Source: Dermatophagoides farinae (lineage: Eukaryota > Arthropoda > Arachnida > Sarcoptiformes > Pyroglyphidae). From it: a stretch of 64,000 bases of DNA. Below the pieces are notes generated by a model. That model saw nothing but the letters and a program-made list of their open reading frames with translations, had not been told where the DNA came from and made no database searches. Shown in pieces: positions 1 to 12,155 of the stretch (position 1 is the first letter of the stretch; each line of letters starts with the position of its first letter). Where the stretch lies: positions 2,728,001 to 2,792,000 of the forward strand of contig NC_134678.1 in NCBI RefSeq assembly GCF_024713945.1, given 5' to 3'. The position numbers and the translations under genes are program-made.

Positions 1-2327
1 AACTTATGATGATGATTATCGGTGATCACAAGCAGCAGTTTAAAAAAAACAACAGATTACATTTTCCAAAAAGGAAAAAAAACATCAATACACCACACAC
101 ACATACGGATTGATTATGTAAATCGCAAAAAAAACAAGAACAAAAATCAAAGTATAACAACAAAGGGGAGGGAAAAAAATTTATATTCAACGAACACGAA
201 TAAAAGCTCGAAGCCAAAGGCTTATATATGTGTGGGGAAGATTTTTGAGAGACTAAAATGAAATGAAAAATTTCAAAAAAAAAAAATTAAAAACAATAGA
301 GGTCAATGCTAAATGATGATAATTATTATAAATGTAATTAATTTTAATATGGATGCATAATATGGATGGTTTCCCTTTTAGCCATTTCAAGCAATTTTTT
401 TTGCCACTATGACATAATCACATAAATAATAATAATAACTTGTTGTTGTTGTTGTTGTTTTTATGCTTTGTTTTGATGAATGTATTTGAGATTTTTATTT
501 TTTCACATTTATAAATTCATCATCACATTATAATGCAATTATATATTTTTTTTTCTCTCTTGAATGACACAATAGAAATTCGTAGACAGACAACAAAATG
601 GCATCAAACAACAATCAATTCAATTAACATAACAATAAAAATAAAAAAAAAACACAAAAAACAATAAAAAAAATAATATATGATGATGATCACACATTGA
701 GAATATATTTCCAGAAAAAAAGATGGAAATAAAAATCACATCTAAACTGACCAACAACAACAACCAAAACAACAACAGGTGACCATCATCATCAACCTAT
801 TTGTAGTCACACACACACATACACACAGTTAGTGGCCTTTAGGGGAGCCAAAAAAAGAATAGCACCGACACTAAAATTCGTTTTGCTTGTTGTTATGTTG
901 TTTCCAAAACCACTTGTCAAAGCTGTTTGTTGTTGTCTGTGGTCCAGACCGTCATGAACACCAAACACAATATACACATGAATAACAAGCTATCAGCAAG
1001 ATGAACTATACAATCGAACCAAAAACTAGTGGATATTCTCTCTTAGAATGATTAATAAAATTGTCGAACATTTTTTTTTTCATTGAATGATTATTGTCGT
1101 TATTGTTGAAACTTTATTGTCGACAATTCTTCAATTTCTTTGATGAAATTCGTGAATAGATGTGTATAATGATCATGATCATTTAGGAGATTGAAAAGAA
1201 AAAAACCTAAACAAGCCTTTCATACACAGACACACACAGAGAGAGAGACACACACAAATTAGAATTTTTCAATCAGAAAAAAAACTTGATAATTTTGTTT
1301 AATGAATTTAAATACTAAAAATAATGAATACAAGCGTCATAATGAATAGGATAGGATGATGATAATGATGATAATGATAAATGGTTGCATATAAACGGAC
1401 GACGTCCGTCATTGACTAACAGACGACGACTGAATTGAATGAAATTTTGGCGTGATGTTGATTTTCAATAGTGAATGAATCCAAAAAAAAAAAAATGTGA
1501 GAGAATTGAATGGAACTTCATATAGCCGCGTTTACAACAACGACGACGATGAGAGGATATCACATCATTTTTACATGATGAAAATGGTGAATTGGGAAGA
1601 AGAAAAAGAAAAATACAAGCAAGTTGTGTGTGTGTGTGTGTGTGCTATAGCAGATCAAATGTTTGTGTGTGTGTGTGTTGTATGTTTGAACAGGGAGAAA
1701 AAAAAGAGCCAAATATACACAAATATACAAAGGGTGGGAAAAAAAATGGGATTCAATAGCGCAAATGCCATGCCATGCATAGGAAGATCTACAACCACCA
1801 ACATGTATAAACCATGAAAAAAAAGAGGAAATAATAATAAAATAAATATATACAAAGATGATCATAAATCTGTTGTATGTTATATATTGGGTTTTTTAAT
1901 TTTTCTTTTTTTGCAATGTGTTTGATTACTTCGTAGTTTTGTGTGTTCGTTCGTTCGGGGTTGTGTTGATGGTTTTCTCTATGCATTGTGAGGTTTGGAT
2001 CAATGGATAAAATATTTTTATAATGAACATTTGGCCGCATCCGTTGGTTTGAAAATGATGATAGTATATGGTTGTTATGGCAATTAATGATGATGATGAT
2101 GATGATGATGGTTGCCTAATAATCAAATCGATGAGGATTTGTTTTTCAATGCAACAAGCATATATCCATGTTGTTAATCTGTTGAATTCAAATGAATTGA
2201 CGAAATTAAAAAAATTGAACAGAAAAAAAATTTGTAGTACATAACGATGGCCATGATGAATATGATGATGACATCAATGATTGTTTAATTTAAATTTTAT
2301 AAATAAATCCTACAAAAAAAAACTTAC
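1..2327. other. AT-rich simple-sequence region, no supported gene
   Basis: This stretch is dominated by A/T homopolymers, GATGAT-type triplets (for example around 2089-2110), short CA/GT runs (1625-1642, 1663-1680) and GTT runs (441-458). Open frames here follow the repeats or lack splice and start context. If the signal-peptide exon at 2328-2388 is real, this would be intron of that minus-strand gene. I see no RNA gene. Confidence 0.6.
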
Positions 2328-2388
2328 CGTTGCAAAATACAAATGTCCACAAAAATATTAGACCACATTTGAACCTATTCAAAAACAT
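2328..2388 (-). CDS. Possible first coding exon (signal peptide) of a minus-strand secreted protein
   Basis: On the minus strand an ATG at 2388 opens a 20-codon frame that reads like a signal peptide: charged start (MFLNRFK), hydrophobic core (LIFLWTFVF), then Cys-Asn. It ends at a strong donor, CG|GTAAGT, in phase 1. An AG just upstream of the ATG, after a pyrimidine-rich stretch, could be an acceptor, and a further minus-strand donor (CGCAG|GTAAAA) lies near 3471, so a non-coding 5' exon near 3.5-3.9 kb is conceivable. No matching phase-1 exon was found between 1 and 2327, so the rest would lie outside the window or be missed. Out-of-frame ATGs precede the start. Speculative. Confidence 0.3.
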
Positions 2389-2810
2389 ATTCTGATCATT
2401 AGAATTAACCAATAGAATTGGTCACATGAATTCGAATCATCATGAGCAGCAACCATTATCGATAACATTGAAAATTTTTTTTCCTTCATATACTATGAAT
2501 GAATGTGTTTTCAATGATGATGATGATGATGGTGAATGATGATTATGACAACTACAAACTACTATACGAACAAGTTCTTATAAGAACTTGTTCATTGTAT
2601 TTTTTTTTCCTTGATTGATTTGATAGATATTGATTTTTGTTAGTAACAAAAAAAAACGAATCATTCGTGTGAATTTATAAAGAAAAATTTGTTTTTTTTT
2701 CTATTTTCATTTCCCATCATCATTATATTATATTATATATACCAAATGTATACATCATTTTTGTTGGCAGGTATGATGAATTTGATTGGATTATTATTAT
2801 GATCTTTCCA

Positions 2811-2842
<32 letters not shown>

Positions 2843-4046
2843 GTCGTTATTCAGATAATTTTTCTTGGTTTCCAAAATTTTTTTTTCTGGCAACAATTCC
2901 AAAAAAAAACAATGCAAATGATGAAGTAAAAATAATTTGTCATTTGAATATGTCTCATTGGATTATGATACACACACACACACACACACATTTGGACCAT
3001 TTCATTCCAAAATATTTAACAATAATTTATTAGATTTTTATATTTTATATTTGTCATTCATTGTAATCATCATAACAACGAGATTTGATGATGATGATGA
3101 TTACTTTATGTTGACAATGGTCGACCTTCCACAGTGCACATACAATTCAAATTTTACAAGCAAATATTACGAAATAATTTTTAATGAAAAAAATAAAATA
3201 AAAATTTAAAACAATTTTTACGACCTAAAAAAAAAAAAAATAGCGATACAAAACAAGACGATGTAACTGCTTTTGCTGCTAATGACAGCCACAATGAGAA
3301 TTACGATGATGATTATGATGATGAAATTTTTTTTTTAGCATAATAATGAAGAGATGAAAATGATGATGTTGACAACAAATGTCATCAAATACTATTCGAT
3401 AATTTATTGATAATAATGATCAAGTCGTATCATCATCATTTGAATTCTTTAAAGTTTCTATTTTTTTTTTACCTGCGCCTTAATTTGTAAACACATTTGA
3501 AAAAATTTTACATCCGCTTACGGTGGGCATAAGGGGAGTCAAATTTTTTTTTTTTTGCACAAGGCCTCGCAATTTTCTCGGCCGGCTCTGACAATGCCCA
3601 ATAAACATTTTGCAATGGAACCAATTTGGTTTTTGATTGCTCTAAAACCATCATCGATAATAAGATATATACCATCTTGTATACAAGCAAAAATATTGTT
3701 TAGTCATGTGTCGCTATCTGCAAACAAAAATTGTGAGTATACTTGCCCAATTTTTTTAAACAGATTTTTTTCAGCCTAACCTAACTATGACAGTGCAATT
3801 CAAAGCTAGTTCAAAAACAACGTTCCCAAAATTTTTTCTCTCGACAGATGTGCACATGTGCAGACGTGCCACACGTTGTCACTCGGTCTTATTCAAACGG
3901 TATATCTTTATTTTGTCTCGATATTTGCACAAGTCGTTCTCTCTACAATCCTTGCTTTTGATAGTTGTCTTTAAAGTTTGGTGTATCGTGGAATAAAAAA
4001 AATTTGAAGACTATATAGTCTTTATCTACATTCTACTTTTTTTTCA
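2389..4046. other. Intergenic region and probable SMC6 promoter side
   Basis: It contains simple repeats (CA run at 2810-2838), a 26-bp perfect palindrome at 2568-2593, and a less repetitive, more complex stretch at about 3470-3990 just upstream of SMC6. The complex part could be 5' UTR or promoter of SMC6, or a non-coding exon of a divergent transcript. No convincing coding frame. Confidence 0.45.
2810..2838. repeat. (AC)n microsatellite
   Basis: Uninterrupted dinucleotide run of about 14 units, directly readable. Confidence 0.95.
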
Positions 4047-7000
4047 ATGGCATCTTTTTATAAAAGTACGATGGCCGCAAATAGTGCTATCAATTCGAAT
4101 CAAAATGACATCCACAACGGTGATATTGGACATATCCGTGAAATACTTTTGAAAAATTTCATGTGTCATAAACATTTCCATTTGCAATTTGGACCTAGAA
4201 TCAATTTCATTGTCGGACAAAATGGAAGTAAGTATTTGTTTGTTTTTCACTTGAATTAAGAATAAATCCACATTTTGTTTAACAGGTGGAAAATCGGCAA
4301 TACTAATAGGAATTGTACTAGGTCTTGGTGGCCGTGCAAGTTGTACGAATCGTGGTTCTGGCCTTTCACTGTTCATTAAAAATGGTGAATCGCGAGCCCA
4401 AATAACATTGAAAATAGCCAACTTTATTGATGGAAAATCAACAGATGAAAGCTATAAATATGATCGATACGGTAAAACTATTATTGTTGAACGTACAATC
4501 AGCATAAATGGTACAAGTTCCTATAAATTGAAATCAGAATCTGGAAAGATTATTTCAGAAAAGAAAGAAGAATTGGATAATATTCTGTCCCATTTTTGCA
4601 TTTTTATCGATAATCCAATTTGTGTTCTTACACAAGAAATTTCAAAAAATTTCCTCAATTCCAAAAATGCTTCGGACAAATTTAAATTTTTCATCAAAGC
4701 CACCCAGATTGAAGAAACGAAACGATTGTATGATAGTTGTAAAGAAGATTATGAATATTCTAAAAAAAAGATTGCGGTAATTATTCTCTTTTTTTCACTT
4801 GTTGACAGTTTAATATTAATTTTACTTTTACCAGGAAAAAGACGAATTGCTTAAATCTTACAACGAAAAATTAGAAAAATATCGTAAAGAAGTTAACACA
4901 ATCGAAAAACTACGAAACAATGTGAATCTCATGAAACAATTAAATAATGAATTACATTGGGCTTGTATTAATGAATACTATAAAGAATTGAATGAAAATA
5001 TTGCAAAATTGGATGATAATAAAAAGAATATAGAAAAATATGATAACGAAAGGAACGATATTCAACAAGAAATAAATGAAATTAATCAACAAAAAGCCGA
5101 ACTAGATGAACGTTTGCATAATTTTACTTCAATGGTCAAACAAGCACAAAATGATTCTCATATGGCAAAAAAGGAATCAGAGGATATGCGATCTCAATTG
5201 ATTAAAAAAGAATCGGAAATGAATGTTGTTAAAAAAGAGTTGAGTAAATGTCGTTCAGAAATCAATGGTATTCGTAAAAGGATCGATGGAATCGAAACGA
5301 ACAGCCAAGAATGTCAACATTTAAATATCGAGGATCTTATCAAAAAACTTGATGAAGAAATGACAAGTAAAAAATCCAAAAATCAATCATTAAAATTAAA
5401 ATTGATTGAATTGCAACAACTCAAGGATCAACAGGTTAATGAAAAAATTCATATCGAAGAAGAGGTTCGAAAAAATCAAGCTCAAATGAAAGTTAATCAA
5501 AGTGAGATTCTTCGTTTAAGAAGTGTTGAAAACAATCGTTTGGGACGTTATGGTCCCAAATATACTGAATTGAATAAACAAATTGATTTATTACATAAAA
5601 ACAAAAAATTTAAACACAAACCATTCGGACCTATTGGTGAATATATCCGATTAAACGACAATAAAGCTGCATATGCTGTTGAAATCTTTCTGAAAAGGAT
5701 GCTTTTTGCCTATGTTGTCGATAATGATGCTGATGCTTGTATCCTAAAAGATCTCGTTAGTCGATTATTCAGAGGGGATTTACTGAGTAAACCCTCAATA
5801 ATTATAAGAAAATTTGTTCCATTACATAATGTATCCAGATCTCAAGCAATTTCACCTAATTATAAAAATTTTCTTCAATTATTGAATATCAAACGTGAAG
5901 ATGATCCGGTTGCCAATTGCCTTATCGATCATCAGAAAGTCGAACAAGTTCTTTATATTCCTAATTACCGCGAAGCACAACATATTTTGTCTCGACGAGA
6001 ATTGGTACCGAACAACTGTATCCGCTGCTATACATCCGATGGGGATTTAATGTATCCATCGACAAATCATAGTGATTACAAATCATATCCTAACAGAAAT
6101 CAGAATAAGTTTGCAAGAATTTTAGTCGAAAATCATACGCAAACTATTGAAAATTGTCGTAAACAAATTGATTTTCTCCAAGAAAAAATTGAAAATTTAT
6201 GTCATCAACTTCGTGAACAAAATCGTTTGATAGAGGAGAATAAAAAGGAAATCGCAATGATTTCACATGAAATTAGTCAATGCGAAATTGAACAACATGA
6301 TTTGGAAAGTCAACGTTCTGAATTGGAGGTAAATTATCTTTCATTATTGATCGTGTTTTTCAATTGATAACAATTTATATATTTTTTTTTTTTTTGATTT
6401 AGGCAAAAGCTGCCATCAAACCGGTAGAGGCTGTAGCCTTAAAAGATGAGGTTTTCAAACTAGAAGAGGAACAAATTGAACTGAAAAATCAACTCCAGAA
6501 ACTTGCGATTGTACGTGATGACCTTAAAAATAAATATAACGAGTTATTGAAAAAATGTGATGACAAACAACAAGAATATGAAAATCTTCGAGAATCTCGT
6601 GATCCCATTACCGAAAAAATTGAAAAATTAAATGATAAACAAAGAGTTCTTATGAATAGATCAGAAAAGAAAACTAATGATTACGAAAAATTATTGGATT
6701 CGAAATCAAAGCTGGAAAATGAAATCAAAGTTCATCAGCAAAAACTTCATGAAGAGGAACAATTGGCATTAGAAGAGACCGAAACAAGAATTGAAACAAC
6801 AAGAAGTTCGGCAGAAATTGGAAAAGAAATTAGTGATATAGAAAAATATCTTGAAATAAATAAACACATAATGGATCCAAAAGTTCAAGAACAAACATTT
6901 GAATCCTTTTACAAACTACAACAATCGACTAGCAATGTCAAGATTGAATTGGATGCTTTAAATACATATTTTTCCAAATTGGAAACATCAAGCAAATCTC

Positions 7001-7518
7001 GTGAGACTGCTTATCATATGTTGATATCATATATAGAAAAAATGGTCAACATTCATTTTCAAGAATTCCTGAAACATAAAGAATTCGAAGGATATATTGA
7101 TATCAAGTTTCATGAATCATCTAATAGTAATAGTGAAAGCGAAGCAAAACGTAAAGCAAAAACATTGGATCTTGTCATAAGACCACATAAATCTTTATCA
7201 CAATCACAATATAAATCGAGTCAAGAAATTCATAGCTTTTCAAATACGAAAAGTTTGTCCGGTGGCGAACGTTCATTTTCTACCGTTGCTTTCATTATAT
7301 CTTTATGGCAGGTTTGTCCATCACCATTCCGAATTCTTGATGAAGTTGATGTTTTCATGGACATGGTCACAAGACATATCACATTGGATAGTTTGGTTGA
7401 ATTCGCTGCTACTAAATCGAATAAACAATTCATCTTTCTTTCACCATTATCATTACAACAATTTAATCACAGTCAATTTATTAAAATTTTTCAAATGCCT
7501 GAACCGGCAAGAAAATAA
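4047..7518 (+). CDS. SMC6: SMC6, structural maintenance of chromosomes protein 6
   Basis: SMC6 is an ATPase subunit of the nuclear SMC5/6 complex, used in homologous-recombination repair and chromosome segregation. Four exons: 4047-4227, 4286-4776, 4835-6328 and 6403-7518, giving about 1093 aa, the usual size for the family. The Walker A motif GQNGSGKS (residues 57-64) is split by intron 1 and restored in frame. Two long coiled coils flank a hinge near residues 485-640 (FGPIGEYI). The ABC signature LSGGERS is near residue 1007 and Walker B, with LDEVDVFMD in place of the usual LDEFDVFMD, near 1035. Introns are short (58, 58 and 74 bp) with GT-AG ends. It converges on the MTFR-like gene 163 bp downstream. 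Every diagnostic motif is present, so the assignment is firm; only the exact initiator is inferred (first ATG in frame). Confidence 0.95.
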
Positions 7519-7681
7519 TTATTTTTGTACAAAAGTAATCAAATCTAAATATATAGTTTAATGTAAAAGAATTACAAATTACAATTCATTTCATAAATAC
7601 GAAAAATAAAAATTGTTCTTGATAAAAAAAAAAATTAATCATCATATATACTTAAATCGTTGTCTATGATTTCATTGTTAT

Positions 7682-8734
7682 TTACATACTGAATTCGTTT
7701 CGGTCGGAAAATTGACTTTCATCCATTGATGTCATTGTGCTGGAATGATTGATATTCTGTAGATGGACAATAGTGTGAATGATTTGCTAAATAAAAAATC
7801 AGCTGTACTTACGGCAAATTTTCGTTTCAAAGCATTCTGTACCATATCGTTTAATGATTGATTTATAAGATTTCGATGATCATTGATACCTAGTAACGAA
7901 TTTCGAGTAATTTTTCGCAATAATTTACGTTGTTGAATTAGATCATCAAGAAATAGTCTGCTTATAATAAAGAGAATAAAGAAAAAACAAAAAATATTAA
8001 TGATTGAAATGTTTGAAAAAAATACCTAGGATAGTAATTGGCGAAATTTGTGGAACATATTAAGGAATTTTTATTTGTAACAAAATTCCATAAAATCTGA
8101 TCAACTAATCGATAGGATTGTTTGGATGTTGTTGATGATAATGATAATGCTAACCTTTGTTTTTTATTCGAAACGAAATCGTCTTCATTTTGATCAAAGC
8201 CACCGTTGAATTGAATTTTCTGCTGTGATACAAAAACTGGATTAGGAGTACTAGTGAAATTGAATTCTTTCGGTGGTGGTGGTGGTGGTGGAGGCGGTAT
8301 TGGAATATTCATTACTTCCATAGTCTTGACATTCGAATCATCAATCGATATGTCACTTAGATTGATCTGCTCATGAAGATTGCTTCCTTTACAAAGACAA
8401 CGATTAAGATCCCATTCCAATTTTTCCACACGATCGGATAAATTTTTGATAATCCTTTCATGTTGATCTATACGTTCGATGATTTCAATAAATTCGTTTA
8501 AATTTAATTTTCGTTCGGATAGCTAATTGAATGGAAAAAAACTAAGAATTAAACAATTCAACAGAAATAAGAAATGCTTACCATTGTAAATAATTGCACA
8601 ATAGAACAGGAATTAAAGACAAAATAAGTGAAACGTTTCCAAATAAAATTCCACAATTTAAATAGCAGAATATAATCATAAATGAAATGAATAATTTTGG
8701 CCATAAGATAAAATAAGATATTATAAATCGACAT
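7682..8734 (-). CDS. Mitochondrial fission regulator (MTFR1)-like protein
   Basis: Four phase-compatible exons on the minus strand: 8582-8734, 8026-8522, 7813-7957 and 7682-7756, giving about 289 aa. The N terminus is hydrophobic and aromatic (about 50 residues). A predicted coiled coil follows (SERKLNLNEFIEIIERI), then a run of nine prolines preceded by PIP, then a C-terminal helix ending NALKRKFA. This order (coiled coil, polyproline, C-terminal ALK(K/R)KFA-like helix) and the length fit the MTFR1/MTFR2/MTFR1L family, which affects mitochondrial fission. Identity rests on architecture and the short C-terminal motif, from memory of the family; another proline-rich coiled-coil protein is possible. 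It is divergent from VARS2, also mitochondrial, with 258 bp between the start codons. Confidence 0.55.
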
Positions 8735-8992
8735 GATCGCTAGAAAATGGATGAAAGAAAAATAAAATAAAAATTTTAGTTTTCGTTTCTATTTAAAAAA
8801 CAATTGCCATATTTAGCTTCAAAAATCAAGATCAAGATCAAATTTAAAGTTCAAGTTTTTAAGTTTAAAAACGCGCCCGCTTATAAGTTTATGAATCATA
8901 TATGGACACATTCTTTGTGGATGAAAATTCTATGAATCACATGTTCTGTGATCGCGCGCGGTCAATCAATTTGTATATAAATTTATTTTATC
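8735..8992. promoter_or_regulatory. Shared divergent promoter region, MTFR-like / VARS2
   Basis: A 258-bp gap separates two divergent start codons, so both promoters must lie here or overlap the genes. It contains two short GC-rich patches unlike the surroundings (CGCGCCCGC near 8873-8880 and GATCGCGCGCGGTC near 8951-8964). Inferred from layout; no specific factor site is claimed. Confidence 0.4.
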
Positions 8993-11900
8993 ATGATATT
9001 GAAACTTTGTAGTCGTTCTGTTGTTTTGAAAACATTGATACTTTCAAGTTCAAAAAGGCTTTATCATGGATCAAGAATCGACCAAAAAGTAATCGATTAT
9101 TTATCCAAATTTCCAGATACATATGAACAAAAAGAATGTGAAAAATTTTGGTCATCCATATGGGAACAGCGTGAATTATTTGTCATTAAGGATACGGAGC
9201 CAAAATTTCGTCTTTTATTACCACCACCAAACATCACTGGTTCATTGCATTTAGGTAAATTATTCAAAACGTTATGATTGATGCCTTAATTTCATTTTCC
9301 TTTCACAGGTCATTCATTGACTGTTGCAATTCAGGATGCTTTATGTCGATATCATCGAATGAATGATAAAATTGTCAAGTGGTATGGTGGTACCGATCAT
9401 GCAGGAATTGCCACTCAGATTATCATCGAAAAAATCCTATGGGCCAAATATGCTAAAACTAAGCAGGATATCTCTCGAGAAGAATTCGGTGCTATCATTG
9501 AGAAGTGGAAAAAAGAACGAATTGATGAGATTGAAAGGCAGCTTAAATCGCTAGGTGTTTCGATTGATTTTCAATCCAATTATTTTACGTTATCACCAGA
9601 AATGTCTAGAAATGTAAATGAAGCTTTTATTGAATTATTTAATCGTGGAATGATATATCGAGCATCTTATATGGTCAATTGGTCATACTATCTGCAATCA
9701 ACATTGTCGGATATCGAAATTGAACATAAATTCATATCTGGTCCAACAGAATATAAAGTACCTGGCTGTAATGAATCTTTTCAGCTCGGTGTTATACATT
9801 ATTTCAAATATCCACTAGAAAATATTGATTCAAACGATTTTGTTACGATAGCAACTACAAGACTTGAATCAATTATGGGCGATGTAGCCCTTGCTGTTCA
9901 TCCCGATGATACACGTTATTCACATCTTATAGGAAAATTTGCATTTAATCCATTTACCAATGAAAAAATGCCAATTATAGCTGAAGAAAGTGTAAAACCT
10001 GATTTTGGCACCGGTGTACTTAAATTAACTCCGGCACATAGTTTTGTTGATCATGAAATTGCCCTTCGACATAATCTACCATCAAAAACCATTTTCAATG
10101 ATCAAGGTTTTATTGACTGTGAATATAAACCATTGAACAATGTACATCGATACTCAGCTAAAGAGTTAGTCAAACAAGAACTTGAAAAACGTAATCTCTA
10201 TTGTGGCTTGAAAGAACATGGACATTGGCTGCCGATTTGTTCTCGAAGTGGTGACATAATTGAATCGCGCATTGTGCCACAATGGTTTCTGAAAACAGAT
10301 GAGGCTCGATATGCTGCCGAATTTGTAGCTAATCGTGACAATCTTTCTGAATCATCCAAAGAAGTTTGGAAACAAATAAGTAAAAATTTAGATGAACATA
10401 GTCGAAACATGGCCATCATTCCATCAGGATATCGAAACACATGGAAAGATTGGTTTAGCCGCTATAAAGATTGGTGCATTTCTCGTCAGATTTATTGGGG
10501 ACATCAAATACCTGCATATGAAGTTATACTTGATTCGAAGCCAACAAATATTTGGATAGCTGCAATGAGCGAAGAACAAGCTTTGAATGTTGCTTGTGAG
10601 AAACATGGTTTCAAAAAAGAAGAAATCGAAATACGTCGTGATCAAGATGTCCTAGACACTTGGTTCTCATCGGCATTATTGCCACTTGCCGTAACCGGGT
10701 GGTTTCAATCGAATTCTTTTCAAGACCTTCCACTTTCATTAATGGAAACTGGTCATGATATTATTTTCTTCTGGGTAGCAAGAATGACTTTAATTTCATT
10801 AATGTTATCTGGACGCATACCATTCGATAAAGTTTTATTGCATGGAATGATATGTGATGAAAAAGGCAAAAAAATGTCCAAATCAAGGGCCAATGTTGTT
10901 GATCCTCTTCATCTAATCGAAGGAGCTTCATTTGATCAGATTTTACAACAAAATAAAGATTATCTCGATTCTGGTTTAATAACACGCGAAAAGTTTACAC
11001 AAGTTATGAATAGATTGATTAAAACTTTACCGAAGGGTATTCCCATATGTGGTGCAGACATATTACGATTATCTCTGCTTCAATCAAGATTTAAGGAACA
11101 AAATGTTAAATTTGATCTAAAAAATGCAATCAAAAAGCGTGTGTTTGCCAATAAAATGCATCAAACAATCCGTTTTATTTTGATCAATTTAACGAATGAA
11201 TTCAAAGAAACACCAACGTTTTTGGTCAATGATACACTTTCGAAAGTGGATAAATGGATTCTATGTAAATTAGCAGATTTGGTAAATCACTGTAGATTCA
11301 CATTTGATTCTTACGATCTTCATCATTCGGCCAAACAAATCGAACAATTCTGGATTGATAATTTATGTGATGTATATTTGGAAAGTATCAAAAAAGACAT
11401 TGTCGGCAAAACGGAATCTTATGAAAAATCCATGAATGTTATGCTATACGTAATTCGACAAGCGCTCAAATTGATTCATCCATTCATGCCATTCATAACG
11501 GAAAATTTATATCAACAATTGGAATATCGCCTCACTTCAGATTATTCATATCGCAGCATCTTGGAATCGGAATATCCAAAAATACAAGACGATCCAGTTC
11601 TTGTTCATTTTGATCGTTCCATCGACAAAGATATGGAAAAAGTCATTGAAATTACGAAAAAAATTCGTTGGTTCAAACAAAATTTCCATATTCCAAAAGA
11701 TAGTGCAATAGAAAAGATACGTATTGCTTCATTATATGAAAATTTATCCGATTTTCAATCATTGATCGAATCTTTTATCAGAATCGATATCTGCCCAATT
11801 GAATTCGTAAATCTTTATGATATTTATAAATATGATGATGATGATTGTTATTGTGTTAAAGTCGATATCGATAGCAAAATTCGATCCATAAGAAGTGATG

Positions 11901-12142
11901 ATAGTTCATCCACTACCGATTCAGACGAAGAAAAAGAAAATTTAACTGCAAACAATTCGCTCAAATGGAATGAAATCTACATCTTATTTTCGATCAATCG
12001 TGAACAATTGAAATTAAAATTAACAGAAAAATTCAAAAATAGTCAAACAAACAAATGTGACCAATTGATGGCCGATATGGATTTATTTCATTTTGAAAAT
12101 TTTACAAAAAATTATAAAAAATCGACAAAAATTATTAGCTAA
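8993..12142 (+). CDS. VARS2: Valyl-tRNA synthetase, mitochondrial
   Basis: A class I aminoacyl-tRNA synthetase that charges tRNA-Val with valine. Two exons, 8993-9254 and 9309-12142, encode about 1031 aa. The first 25 or so residues are basic, hydroxylated and free of acids (SSSKRLYHG), as in a mitochondrial targeting peptide. The HIGH-box region PPPNITGSLHLGH is split by the 54-bp intron. The CP1 editing domain follows (TTRLESIMGD, then TPAHSFVDHE), then LPICSRSGDIIE, DTWFSSALLPL and the KMSKS loop (KKMSKSRANVVDP), then the anticodon-binding domain. Phrases such as LPICSRSGD and PAHS match mitochondrial more than cytosolic ValRS. An acidic, serine-rich insert (SDDSSSTTDSDEE) lies near the C terminus. 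The TTRPET editing motif reads TTRLES here. The coding end is 13 bp from the convergent NOC4L stop. Confidence 0.93.
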
Positions 12143-12155
12143 ATAATAATAAACA

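Noticed and set aside
830-1010. Minus-strand frame of about 60 codons as the second exon of the possible secreted-protein gene
   Set aside because: The only nearby acceptor gives the wrong phase and an early stop.
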